Numbered from the stretch's first letter, positions 12,530 to 23,965 are shown. The stretch is DNA of 64,000 nt from Diploscapter coronatus (GCA_964036155.1 OZ038422.1:76097201-76161200); one strand, 5' to 3'. Numbers and translations: made by a program. Notes: a model not told the origin generated them from the sequence alone.

Positions 12530-13451
12530 AAATGAGACTATTCGAGTTTTAGTTGAAATGTTGTATATACGAATAAAATATTCTCTTTTTATGGGTTTTC
12601 ATTATCTTTAGACTCAGATATTGCTAACTCTTGTTGGTGATTTAGTATTCTTCCTTTCACACCTTCAGAACAATTATATAAAGCTGATCTTCATCGCGAT
12701 ATTGATCATACTCTTCGAAACTTTTATAGACTTCCAAATATTTGCATAGTCTTTTTTGCGTCACTCAATAGGAATGATAGAGACGTCGGGGAAAGGGGAA
12801 AATTGGGTTAACAGCACATTATTTGATCCGAGACGGGAAGAATTTAGCGTTCATTGAATCGGAAGAGATTTCGCCTTCTTTTCATGGATTCCAGAAATCC
12901 AACCCAATCTGATCTTTAGCACCAATTTGCTTGCATCAGCTTTCTAATCAACCCATATCTTTTCACTTTATCACTTTCATCTCATATTTTGTATCATCAA
13001 CAGGGTCTGGCATTAGGTCATAGCTATATGTGACAATCTTACATTGATTTACTGGCTAAAATCTTACTATTTCCTTATTTTGGCAATAGACTCCACCAAA
13101 ATTCAAAGTTTCTAGCTTTCATTCTAAGATTAACATACATCTGTGAAAAATCATCGTTTTTATGCTAAATCTGGACACATCACTATTCTCATATTCCAAT
13201 ACTTTGTGAAACATTGGCATATATTATTTGTTAATCCCTTCGTTTCGGACCAAATTAGCCTGCATCGTCGAAAATTCATTAATTTCAGACGAAATTAACT
13301 TGCATCCATCTCTCATCAATTTATTGAACTAGCTGATCTCCGTTATTTCATTAACCTCTTTTTTCTCCCCGCGACTTGCGAGTTTTGAACCTGGTGACAA
13401 CAAGTCCCCAAGCAGGACAAGGAGAGGCTTTTGTCGAACGAGAATCCGAAA
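12530..13451. other. Intergenic region before the CFA-synthase gene
   Basis: No exon recognised. Holds AATAAA for the carboxypeptidase (about 12572), two copies of the dispersed GATCTTCAT-type word (12680-12694, 13331) and three loose copies of an AATTnnCTTGCATC word (about 12921, 13252, 13294). The promoter of the downstream gene is presumably here. Confidence 0.5.
12680..12694 (+). repeat. Dispersed motif copy AAAGCTGATCTTCAT
   Basis: One of the best copies of a word scattered through the window (see findings). This one lies in the intergenic region after the carboxypeptidase. Confidence 0.6.
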
Positions 13452-16400
13452 ATGTCGTCGACCACATCGAAGGCCGACGTGATGACCGATGTGACGCAGC
13501 AGGGCACAGTCAAGCCCCTTCTGATGGACAGGGACAGGGACTCGAAGGCACCGTCCACACCATCTTGGCGAACGAACTCACCCAGTGCGGCTAGGTAGGG
13601 AAAAAAGTTGATTTCATAAAACCGAATGGAGTTATAGAATGGAATTAATAGAATTTCACGAAAATACTTCCAAAGAAACTCCTCACCCTTACCAAAATTG
13701 TAAAAAGATGCCAGATTGAAACTTCAATTACATTCTAGTCCATTTCAATTTGAGGTCGCACTTTATGAAATTAATGTTGAATTTGATACAGGATAAAAAA
13801 AACGTAAAAAGCGTCATGAGTTTCTGATGAGATTATTTTTCTTCCAGCGGCATCTCCTCGATGACCACTTCGACAACGGGCTACTCGCCTAGTTCTGATG
13901 ATGATGCCTCGCGACACCATCGACATCGATCCAAATTTCAGCCCGACGTCGTCAAGACGCTCCACTCACTCATTGTCACCTACGTCTGTCTGCCCTTCAT
14001 TGATTCGTAAGTGACCTCATTTAGTCAAATAACGCCAGGGCGTTATGGCGTCGTGAAGATTAGCTTAATTTAAACGAATTATCATTTATAAGGCCATTTC
14101 CATGAAGTTCAGCTTTATTTGATCAAATCATGATTAAAAGAAGTCATATTTAACGCCGTGACGTCACAAGTTTATTGATTTTTCAAGATGACGCCCTTTT
14201 CCAGCTTCTTCAAATCAATATTCCGCAATGCATCCGAGTCGTTGCGCCTAATACTCTCAAATGACGTCACACGAGATTACGGTAACTCGAAACAAGGCAC
14301 AGACGCAGATGGCAATAATAAGTATGAGAAAAATCACTGCAAGAAATTAGAATATCAATTTTATTTTCCAGTCCCGGTTCGATAGTCACGCTGGACATCG
14401 TCGCTCCCGTCCACTTCTGCTGGAAAATGCTGCTGGATCCAAAGTTGGGCTTGGGTAGGATAAAATTCATTTTTACTTAACTTATCTAAAACTCAAAAAT
14501 GTAGTTCAAGTCTGAAGGAAAATACAAAATTTGAAGTTCAACTTATATTTTAGGATATCTTAGATTTTTCCCCGATTTTTTCATCTTCAAAAGTTTTAGG
14601 CGAATCCTACATGGATGGTGATTGGAGGGCTAAGCCAAACCCCGCCGAGTTTCTCATGCTGCTTATGAGGGCTAAAAGTAGGACGAACTACAGTAATCCT
14701 CAAAAATCTATTGATTTTTCTGTTTCAGAAGAGTCCCGGGAAAAATCTTCAATGTCTTCGGTTAGGGGTGCAAATCTGGGAAAGACGCTCACCAAGTACG
14801 GACTGAATCTGATAAGGAAAATGGCCGCGTTCATCAATTTCGTCCAACATTGGCTCAAGGAGAACACTATCGGGCAGGCCGCCAAGAATATCAGTGGTAT
14901 CTCTTTTCTTCAATTAGATAGAAAGCTTGCAAAGGCGCGTGAAAAATTGGGCGTGATTTAAAGTCGGAAGTTGCAATTCCAGAGCACTATGACCTCGGTA
15001 ACGATCTGTTCAAGCTGTTCCTCGACCCCTCGATGTTCTATTCGTGCGGCGTCTTCACGGACACCAACAAAAAAGTCGATGCGGTAGATTTCAAGGTTAG
15101 AAACGAGTGCTAAATTCTAGCAATAGCGTTAATTTCAAGAAACACGTTCATTTCTAATAAGTAACTCTTTTAGGAGCTCTACGAAGCGCAGATCCGCAAA
15201 GTCGACATGCTGCTTGAGCAGTTGGAGCTGAACAAGGACGACCACCTGCTGGAGATCGGTTGTGGGTGGGGCACGGCTGCGATCAGGGGTGTTAAGGTAA
15301 AAACGCTTAACCTTTCAGAAACAACGTCACCTTAAAAATAACGCCCTTAAATTCAGAACACTGACTGTAAATGGACGGGCATCACCATTTCCAGAGAGCA
15401 GCTGGACTATGCTCGAGAAAAAGTCGCCGAGTCGAATCTGCAGGGCCTAATCGACTTGCAATATGAGGATTATAGGTAATTTAGAAGACGTCACAACCCC
15501 ATTACGTTATCAGAGTTTTTAACGTTAAAAGACGCCGTCTTATTTTTGACGTCAAATTTAACAACCTCACCAGAATACATGACGTCCTTTCCTAAATATT
15601 ACACCATGAGTCATCTTCGTTTTCAGACAGACGTCAGGTACCTTCTCTAAAGTGCTATCTATCGAGATGATCGAGGCGGTTGGTCACAAGTACATGCCTA
15701 CGTATTTTCGAGCCATCAACGAGAGATTGGCGCCCGGAGGCAAAGCTGCAATTCAGGTGGGAGAGTTTAGGGTCTGCTCCTAAAATGACAAATTCGGTGC
15801 TCTAAAAGATATACAAATATAGAGTGAAACGATTTTTAATAGTTAGAGATTATTCATCTTCACCGTTAAAGCTGATCTTCATGTAAAATCTACTTTAATG
15901 CTGAATTTTTAGAAGAACCTAATAATTTTAGCAATAGGGCAGATTCTACATAAAGTCGAAATTTATTTTAACTTCAGGCTATCCTCTGCCCGGATGAAGT
16001 GTATGAGAAGTACGTCAACAGCAACGACTTCATTCGAAAGCACATCTTTCCTGGAGGACACTTGCCTTCGCTTCGTAAGTGAAGGGTTTTACATTCCTGA
16101 ATTCTTATTTCATATCCTTGAAGAAGCTAAATCAAAATTTCGTATTTTTGATAACAATATAAAGCTGATCTTCATGTGTGAATTTCTTATTTTTCCATTT
16201 AGAGTACATCAAGGAATGCCTCCCAACGGAGTTGTCGATCGCCAAAGTCGAATATCTGCAGCCGCACTACGCTATGACGCTTACGCACTGGAATCAGTGA
16301 ATTTTTAATTCATTTAGTCTAAATTTGAAATTTAACCCTTGCTGAAGTAGTACATTTTCATTTTATATCATCATTTCGTGAAGGTCGCATTTCTTTTATT

Positions 16401-16730
16401 CAAATATCATAATTGAAAGATATAAAGAAACTGGTCTTCACTCAAAATATCATAATTCCACCATTTTTCTAAAACAAAAATCAAAGCTGCTATAACTGAC
16501 AAGAAAAAACTACTGTAATTTCAAATCATATCGCAATCTTAAAAATATCTTGATCTCCAATAACTATCATAATCCTATTTAGTGCCTGGATGCGTCACCG
16601 TGACGACATACTGGACATGGGTTATTCTCCCACGTTCCACCGCAAGTGGGAATTCTACTTCTCGCTGTGCCGCGCAGTGTTCACTTACGACCATATCCAC
16701 GTCGCGCAGATCCTCATTCAGAAGGAGTAA
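13452..16730 (+). CDS. Cyclopropane-fatty-acyl-phospholipid synthase family methyltransferase
   Basis: SAM-dependent enzyme of the CFA synthase family, which adds a methylene bridge across double bonds of membrane phospholipid acyl chains. Full architecture is present. An N-terminal domain ends in LGLGESYMDGDW. The linker helices run to AAKNIS, followed by EHYDLGNDLFKLFLDP and MFYSCGVFTDT (the conserved Cys block). Then come the SAM-binding loop LLEIGCGWGTAA, SIEMIEAVGHKYMPTYF with the bicarbonate-site Glu, FIRKHIFPGGHLPSL, and the C-terminal FHRKWEFYFSLCRAVF. All catalytic blocks expected from the E. coli enzyme are kept. The N-terminal extension (residues 1-75) is Ser/Thr-rich and species-specific. 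About 11 spliceosomal introns interrupt it, so it is not bacterial contamination. The 51-nt intron at 14678-14728 is a multiple of three without stops and could be retained. Start at 13452 is the first ATG after an in-frame stop. Exact substrate is unknown. Confidence 0.88.
15868..15883 (+). repeat. Dispersed motif copy AAAGCTGATCTTCATG
   Basis: Exact 16-base copy inside an intron of the CFA-synthase gene. Confidence 0.65.
16161..16176 (+). repeat. Dispersed motif copy AAAGCTGATCTTCATG
   Basis: Second exact 16-base copy, in the next intron of the CFA-synthase gene, 293 bp after the previous one. Confidence 0.65.
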
Positions 16731-17721
16731 AACGTGAGCATGCTTTGGAATAATCGCGTTGGATAAGAAGATGTTTTTTCTGCAATACAGTATACTTGTA
16801 CTTTTTCTATGAAAAGGAACATATTTTAGTTTTTTGTTCTAGTAAACATAGACATTTTCAAGATTTTCTCGCATAAAGTAAATTTTCAGGCCTAGACAGT
16901 GCATATATAGTAGCAGCTCCTTTTCCACTAAACTTGTGCGGGGTTATGATACCTGCAACCACCTGCTACCAAGGCACGCTATTCACATTCAATAGTTCTA
17001 TTCGTTTTCATAAATCCAATCTCAACGACTCTATAAATGACCACGAATTAAGAGAATTATTACCGTAGCTTCTTTTCTAATGTCAACTTTTAGCTCCTTA
17101 ATGTCGAAAAATTGTTACTTCACTAATTTCTATTATTTCTTTTTCTTGAATTTTTATTCTCAAAGTAAGATATGATAGAAAAGATTACTGTAGCTTTTGC
17201 AAATTGATCTTTTCCGACTCTTCTGATACGATTTATTTTAATTCATATAAAACAACAACAAATTTTATATATATATAGTACGAAAGGGCGGATGATTTGG
17301 ATAAAAAATTTCCCGGAAATCAAATTTGAAGGCAAGAATCTGAAAATTTTGTAAGGCACTTGAAGATAAAATTATGGCAAGAAAAATTTTGAAAGAAAGA
17401 TTTGATAAAATAGATAAGATCACTTGGGATAATGACTAAGTGGAAAGAGTTTTGTCTGAATCTTCAATTTACAGTTTTACAGATCAAACGTTCAGAGATT
17501 AAAGCCTTAAGGAAAAATCAAAAATTTAAAGCAAAGAGGACCCTCTATATTCTGAGACGAGTAACTTTAGGACTTAGAAAAAATGTGGATAAATAAAATC
17601 TACGAAAAAATCGTTGATAAATACACATTTTGATATTGGAATTTTTGAATTTGAAGATTTTTTAAGAGTTCAAATAAAACATGGATTAAAATTTACAGAA
17701 CCTCGAATTTTTTCTCAAATT
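16731..17721. other. Convergent intergenic region
   Basis: Lies between two convergent 3' ends (CFA synthase, plus; FRS2-like, minus). The plus-strand 3' UTR contains CAACCACCTGCT at 16956-16967, exactly repeated after the DNAJ gene. Several ATTACTGTAG-type words occur (about 17060, 17185). No exon seen. Confidence 0.5.
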
Positions 17722-20600
17722 TCAAGTGGCTGGCGTTCTTTGGCGCTGTTGACGGGTCAGAGTACCATTTGCGGTAGCTTGCTGAAAAAATCAAGTCAAC
17801 TAAAAAGCGTAAGGGAGTTGTTCAAAAAGTGATTTTAAAGAATAACGCTCCTTATTTACCTGCAACGCCCTGGTCTTCGCCATATCGATGTTGGTGTAGT
17901 TGAAGATGCTATCAGTGTTCGAGCATCTAAAAATCAAAATAATGCCTCTAAAATAACGTCTCTAAAAATTCCCACCTGCTGGATGGTCTGTCGCCTGGCG
18001 TCATTGGTGATACGTCCGCATAGTTCAACTGAGGAGATACAGGGGATACTGTAGCCTCTCGCTCAGAAATGGATCTGGCGCCGAGCTGAATATAGAACAA
18101 AATCAGATTTTCAAAGAATTTTTCAAAACTAAAAAGTCAATCTTCAAAAGTTAATTCTTTTATAAATCTTTTCAAACAGTAGATAAATTTTAAAATTATT
18201 TTCAACTTAAAAAATCACACACCGCAACAACTTCCATTCTCTGTCCCCCGCTTCCATTTGACGAGAAGGAAGAGTCGAGTCCGCAAAGTGAACGAGGCGA
18301 ATTGTTGCTCGACGTGTACGAAATCGAGGACCAACGATTCGAGGAGGCCAACTTAAACATTCGGTTAATTAGGTTAGATAATTAAATTAGCTAACTAGGG
18401 TAATTAACTAATACTAATTGAATTGTAATTAATTATTAGTTAAGATTTAAATTAGAAAATTTACATGAAGATAAGGAAAACCACGCCAATAATAAAACTC
18501 AATATAAAGGATAATTAAAACTAATAAATCGCACTCACTAACGGAGCTAGTTAAGCCGATTAACTCATATATGAATTAGCATAATTGGGGTTTAATTACC
18601 GGTGACGGTTGATTGGACCCATTTCCGGTGAATTGTGAGAAGCAGATGACGTTCGTCGACCCCGCCCCCGCATCCCATCTGATGGGGAACATGGTTCTGG
18701 TCGGGGTGGGAGGCTGACTGCCGTGGTGCGGAGAGGTCGAGTGGGGGGCGATGGACGTGGAGGAAGGCGCGCGGCCGCAGTCGGCTTAAAATGCCAAATT
18801 TAGAATGCATTCGATTTTTTTTTATTTAAATTTAGTTTCAACTTGAATAAACGATCTTGAGAATATAATTTCTTTCTTTCGTTTTTTTTTAAAGATTATT
18901 GCAGATTTTCAACTTCGAATAAATTGAAACCATGAAATTATAGAAGAAGAAATACCAAAGCCAACAGTAAAACTTCATATGCGAAATCATTTTGAAGAAG
19001 TAGTCAAAATTTGCTAAATAACAAAAAATCTCACGATAGACTTCTTGTGGGGAGATGTTGACGTACGGAGGGGCGTGTCCTCCGGTCAATCCAAACTGAG
19101 AGCTGCCGTAGCCGGTTAGGTTCGATCTTCCGGAGATTTGGCTGGAAGTAGAACAGGAACGGGAGAGATTGTTCCCGTGCTCGTCCACCATTTGGGGGTT
19201 AATGCCTTCGGAGCTGAACTTTTCAAAATTATTTTTAAAAAAAAATTGCTTAAAAACTCGCTAAATTTGTTCTTTCTTATATTACTAGCGTTTGACGTAA
19301 AAATATTACTTTCCTAAGACATTGTTTAAATTTCTTATTTGAAAAAAAAAAACTTACATAATATTCCCAACGATCCTCTGATCGACAAACGTGTTGTGAC
19401 GATGTGGGTGGAAAGAGTCTGGAGGCAGGTGGTGAGAATCGGTTTCTCCAACAGATCTGAGACGGGTAAAATTTACAAAAATAAAAGTAGTTTTTTCAAT
19501 ACCTAGGTCTAACCAAGGGCACGAAAACGTCATGTCTGGGTCTGACGAGCATCCCTCTGTGATAGGTCTTGTAGCCATTCAGGTCCTGCATGTATTCGGA
19601 GCCTACTCCGGTTCCTTGAATTATTTTTTCATTTAAAAAAAACCTGTTTTTTCAATAAAAATGTTCCACTTCCAAAAATCTATTTTTAATAGTAAATTTC
19701 ACCGAGTTTCAAAAGTCGTTATTTTCTTCTATAGAAAAAGTCTGTGATCACAAAAAAGTATTTTCTTCGATAAAATTTAGTCCAAAAAAAAATTCAAAAT
19801 CACCTTCACTGCCGAATCTCTGTACAGGTTGCGGTTCATTTCTTCTCTCGACGATGTTCTTCATCGGTGCCACCACCGCAGTTCCGAACGTGGGTCCGCT
19901 GCTCCGCGCCCTCTCATTCCTCATATTTGCTGCACGAGAGGTATTTGCGTTGTCCTGGACGCGGGATTGGACGATCTGAAAAGCTATCTTTTATGTTTTT
20001 TATTTAAAAAATGTTTGAGAAGTTCGTATTTTTGGAATAAAAAATGTTGATAAAGATGGGGAAAAGTTAAATGAACTTTGATAATCAACTTTTTATTCCC
20101 GACCTGAAAAATAGCCTCGGCATCCTTGCTCTGGAAACAGTGCAGGCCCTCTCCAGTAGGTGCGCGGCGGCCGCTTTCGAAGAAGAAAATTCCTGAAAAT
20201 TCGAGATCTTTTGATTTTTAGAATTTAGAAATTCTCGGATTTCTCTAGAATTTTCAAAATTTAGTTTTTCTAGATTCTTACCTGCTGAAGTGTATCCGTA
20301 GCGGCGCAGGTATTGCAGTGGCCACACGACGACGTCATTTTTGGATCTTTCCAAAATCACTTCTTCTGGGGTGATGCGAAGCCAGGCTAAAATCGGGACG
20401 GTTCATCGATTTCTTCATTTAATTCATACCATGGATGAACTTGTTTCGTCTGTGAATGTAGACCCGGAAACTGTGACGCTCGGTGTCATTTTTGATGCTT
20501 CTGTAAAAATACAAACCTTTAAATTCAACTTTTTAAGTTTTCTTAACCTGCAAAATTCTTTGTGTCCTTTCTGTGCTTCGTTGCTCACGCACTGCCCCAT
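17722..20600 (-). CDS. FRS2/ROG-1-like PTB-domain adaptor
   Basis: Membrane-tethered docking adaptor for receptor tyrosine kinase or Ras-MAPK signalling. Starts [11 protein letters not shown], a good N-myristoylation signal with a neighbouring Cys, as in vertebrate FRS2 (MGSC). A single IRS-type PTB domain follows: [54 protein letters not shown] and a closing helix [11 protein letters not shown]2 has the same RRYGY and FESGRR blocks. The rest (about 300 residues) is Ser/Pro/Asn-rich and disordered, with tyrosines such as GYKTYHRG and the C-terminal [14 protein letters not shown], resembling the Tyr-Asp/Lys-Thr motifs at the ends of IRS/FRS adaptors. Stop after QRQRTPAT at 17722. In the exon at 18600-18790 the correct frame reads [14 protein letters not shown], not the longer open frame. 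Start 20600 follows an acceptor GGGTTTTCAG and a three-codon upstream ORF. It lies 185 bp behind the OVCA2 gene on the same strand. Confidence 0.85.
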
Positions 20601-20785
20601 CACCAACGCATCGACTGAAAACCCGATATTTTCTCGTAAAAATCAGTAATTTCCGGAAAAATAGATTTTAAAAATTAAATTCAACGCGATCGGCGATAAT
20701 TACGCGTAAAAAACGCATGAAGTTTACATGAAAGTAACAAAAAACAACATAATTTATTGAAAAAAGTGACTAGAGATCAGAAAAA
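20601..20785 (-). promoter_or_regulatory. Intercistronic region with trans-splice acceptor and uORF
   Basis: 185 bp between the OVCA2-like stop and the FRS2-like start, both on the minus strand. Reading on the minus strand, GGGTTTTCAG is followed directly by TCG, then ATG CGT TGG TGA, whose stop overlaps the main ATG (TGATG). The short spacing and the acceptor fit a nematode operon processed by spliced-leader trans-splicing. Confidence 0.5.
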
Positions 20786-21753
20786 TCAGGATTTGGGAAT
20801 GAATTTTTCGAGGAACTCGATGAAAATGGACTTGAAAGGGCTTAAAGATGGAACAAAATGACCCCCGTCGTGAATGATAATAACCGGATTTGGGAATTTC
20901 TCCGACAAGTTTTGACTCCTTTCGGAATATACGATATTGTCGTTCTTGCCGAAAATGTGCATCGAGGGTAAGTCGATGAAATTTTCGATCAGATTTTCGT
21001 GGACCGACGAAAGACTCAGGAACCCGGATGAGAAAATCGCGAATTTGACGTCGAGCTCGATTTTTCCGGACGCTTTCAAAGCGAGCAGAAGATGGACCAT
21101 CGAGGCGCCCTGGCTGAAGCCGAACAACCCGTCAAAAGGACCGTTATTCTGAAAAGAGTTTTGGATTACTGTAGATTTTGATCAGAAAATTGCTAAAACT
21201 CTAGAATTGCTAGATTTTGGGTTGAAATTAGTTAGGGAAAAAGCGACTACTGCATATGAAAAAAGATTAAAAATGGATTACTGTAATTTTTGGTGGGAAA
21301 AAATAAAATTTCAAAAATACCCTTATAAACTCGAGGACGACCTGGACCGATTGTTCGAATCCATCAGCCAGCGTCGTGACGTCCCTCGACGAAAACTGAG
21401 CGTCCGGCTTGGAGAACCACCACGCGCACGGATCGCCCCTGGCGCCTTTATCTGAAATTACACCTTTTCAAAAATATGACGTCCTAAAAATTAAAATAAC
21501 GCTGTTTTAAAATTCGAACTATGTCCCAAAAATTAATATGACGCCCTCTAAAATTTGTACGACGCCACTACTAACCTCCATTAACGCCCCCATCCAGTGT
21601 CTCGACGTTTGCCTTGTGCGGGGCGCAAACGAACTCGAAATCCGCGTATTTCTTGAACAATTTCCGGGTCGAGCCGATTTTCTCCCGGAAAAAGCTGTCG
21701 TTTTGACGGTACCCGTGAAAGCAGAGAATCCGTACTTTAGAAGTGGATGCCAT
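20786..21753 (-). CDS. OVCA2: OVCA2/FSH-family serine hydrolase
   Basis: Alpha/beta hydrolase of the FSH1/OVCA2 family, cytosolic; OVCA2 relatives hydrolyse long-chain acyl esters. Start [18 protein letters not shown] carries the HGYRQ oxyanion block, with [14 protein letters not shown] next. Exon 2 gives DPCAWWF. The last exon holds the nucleophile elbow [10 protein letters not shown], the acid in [10 protein letters not shown] and the catalytic His in HDGGHFVPS. Three exons; the first intron joins NG to DKGARGD across GGA|GTTAG in phase. About 220 residues, normal for the family. ATG 21753 is the first in frame. It is the upstream member of a probable two-gene operon with the FRS2-like adaptor. 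Confidence 0.9.
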
Positions 21754-23004
21754 TTTTGGCCTCCTGGAAAGAACCAGGGCTGAAAGGGGTCGGAATTTAA
21801 TTTTAGAGACCGAAGTTTGGAAGTTTTGAGGTCGGAACCCAGTTTTACCTCGATAGTTTTACCATATCAAAATGCCCCGTTCATTCACGACAGTGATCGA
21901 TCAATAAATTTGAAAAATTCGAGAAAAACAAGAAAAACGCGATTTCAAAACGACGAAAAAGCTTTGTTTTGATGAAAAGGCGTTGAAACTACAACGCAGA
22001 AAGAGAGCGAGAAAAAGAGATTGATATTTCGAATAGTTTGAAAAATCGCAGATATTAGAGAGGGGAGAATTGCTTTATCCCAAGATCATATCACCCTTTG
22101 GCCATCCGCTTCAGCACATTGTAAACCCATTTCACTCTCTTCAAACTCTGCGCTCTCTAGCCATACCTTTCTTTCTTTATATCTCTCCTTTTCCAGATTC
22201 TATCCTTCTCTTTCTTTCTCTCTTCTCTCCCCATTTCGTCCTTTATTTTTTTTCTCAAACCACTTACTTTATTCTCTGCTTCTCTCTGTTCGCCATACTT
22301 TCTCTCATTCTTTATTCCTCTCCAAAGTACGTGCTATTTCGTTTGCAGTTTAGAGAATGCTAGAGACGCAGCGTACATATGGGCGCCTTTCGAACATTGA
22401 GCAGAAAGATGCATCTAGAAGCCTCTGAAGGAAGAAATAGTTAGGGGAAAGGGGAGGAACGAGAGAAAGAGCGAGAGAGAAAAACCGAGAGAAAGAAAGA
22501 GAATCTAGAGGTGGAGAAAAGAGGGAAATTGTGAGAGAAAGGTGGAGAGGAGAGAGGGACAGAGAGAGAGAGAGAGCGAAACGTATTCCGATAGAATAAA
22601 GGAAAGGGTTGGGTCGTGTCATTCTCGACCCTTGGATCTAGGCCATTTTGAGATTCCAAGTTCACCCCCATAATTTTCTTTATCACTTTACCTTTACCTT
22701 TACCTGGTATTATCGTTTTAAGGTCGCATTAGATTTGCGCTATCCTATTAGCAGAGCCTCATTTTTATCAGCATTTTACTTATCTTTTGTTTGATCCCTA
22801 TCAGCGTCTTTCAAAACCTTGATTTTCTGTTGGTTCATTTTTTAATTTCAAAATCTGATTGATTTCTCGAGCGGCTTCTAGAAAATTCCACGTCCTGCCC
22901 TGTTTTTCAAAAGCAAAGGTCACTTGCTTGTTTTAGCTCCTTTTCACGTTTCTTCAAGAATTCTTGATTTGCTTTTCTCTAAAATTTGAATTATTCGTTT
23001 TTCT
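21754..23004. other. Divergent intergenic region with CT- and GA-rich tracts
   Basis: Lies between the OVCA2-like gene (minus) and the DNAJ gene (plus). It contains a CT-rich block (about 22124-22320) and a facing GA-rich block (about 22440-22577), which together could form a long imperfect hairpin, and a short CTTTAC tandem near 22686. Open frames here are simple-sequence artefacts. No gene seen. Confidence 0.6.
22124..22577. repeat. Facing pyrimidine and purine tracts
   Basis: CT-rich sequence at 22124-22320 (repeated CTCT and TTTCTTT words) followed after about 120 bp by GA-rich sequence at 22440-22577, with a clear GA dinucleotide run at about 22560-22574. The arms are complementary in composition rather than exact copies. 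Confidence 0.7.
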
Positions 23005-23768
23005 GTGGTGGTATTCTTTGCTGCTAACTGCGAGCTAACTAACGGCGAGCTCACCGTTAAGGGAAACTTAACTGCGAGTTAAGAGAATCGCTAACTGCGA
23101 GTTAGAAAATGTTAACTGCGAGTTAGAAAAGTGCGAAATAGTATGGGAAAGTGAGAGATTTAACTGCAAGTGGTCGTATTTTTGCTACTAACTGCGAGTT
23201 AGTTAACGGCGAGCTCACTGTTAAAAGAATCTAACTGTGAGTTAGTTAACAGCGAGCTCACCGTTAAGAAAATTTGCTAACTGGGAGTTAGTCAGAAAGT
23301 GTGAAATAGTACGGAAAAACAAGAGACTTAACTCCCAGTTAAAAAAGTACAAATTCTACTTTTCATAACTGGGAGTTAAGTGCAGTTAAATCTCTCATTT
23401 TCCCATACTATTTCGTACTAACTCCCAGTTAGCGATTTCCTTAACGGCGAGCTCACTGTTAACTAGCTCGCCGTTAGGCGACTAACTGCGAGCTATAAAA
23501 ACGAGGTCGCCGTTAGCGATTAAAAGGTCACCATTAGCCCTCAAATTCGAGGTTTTGGGTAATTATTTGAACTTTTTCTCATTCCGCTGTAGAAATATAT
23601 GACATCCAGCAGCTTTTCGTGAAAAAACTACGAGATTTCACCTCCAATTAACTTTGCATCATTAGTTTGAAAAAAACATAGGTCGCCGTTAAGAGAGTTA
23701 AAGGTCACTGTTAAAAATTTTTAACGGCGACCTTTAACTCGCAGTTATCAAGCAAAGAATACCACCAC
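23005..23768. mobile_element. Palindrome-rich foldback (MITE-like) element
   Basis: About 764 bp bounded by an inverted repeat. The left end begins GTGGTGGTATTCTTTGCT followed by TAACTGCGAG, and the right end reads the same on the other strand (AAGCAAAGAATACCACCAC at the edge). The inside is almost wholly made of two palindromic units: TAACTGCGAGTTA, with a GGG-centred variant, in at least ten copies, and TTAACGGCGAGCTCACCGTTAA-type units in about five copies, both orientations. A longer internal inverted pair lies at 23133-23167 and 23381-23416 (core GAAATAGTATGGGAAA). Near the right end AAAGGTCACTG...CGGCGACCTTT forms another hairpin. No open frame for a transposase, so a non-autonomous foldback or MITE is the best reading. 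No target-site duplication could be fixed. It sits about 200 bp upstream of the DNAJ start. Confidence 0.8.
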
Positions 23769-23965
23769 TGGCTAATTTTCATTTATTTCGGGGCTCTTCT
23801 AGAAAGTTCATTCTTAAAATTTGTCATTTTTCGTAGTTCTTCCCGAAATTTCTTAGTTTTCAAAAACAACTTCAAAATGCCTCATTATCACATTGCAGAA
23901 TTGACAGAAAGCGCTCAAGTAAACAACAAACCTTTAATTTTCTACTGTTTTGACTTTGCTCGAAA

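Noticed and set aside
13376..13594. 72-codon plus-strand frame at the start of the CFA-synthase locus
   Set aside because: Another frame of the same exon (from ATG 13452) joins in phase to the conserved protein; this one is a shadow.
18585..18602. GGTTTAATTACC, resembling the start of the nematode spliced leader SL1
   Set aside because: It lies at an exon-intron border of a gene and lacks the rest of the SL1 sequence and a donor in the right place.
18592..18810. 72-codon minus-strand frame in the FRS2-like gene
   Set aside because: The Ser/Pro-rich frame ([14 protein letters not shown]) matches the style of the rest of the tail and has good splice phases; the longer frame does not.
22350..22686. 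Serine/leucine-rich minus-strand open frames
   Set aside because: They are translations of the GA-rich simple sequence and not genes.
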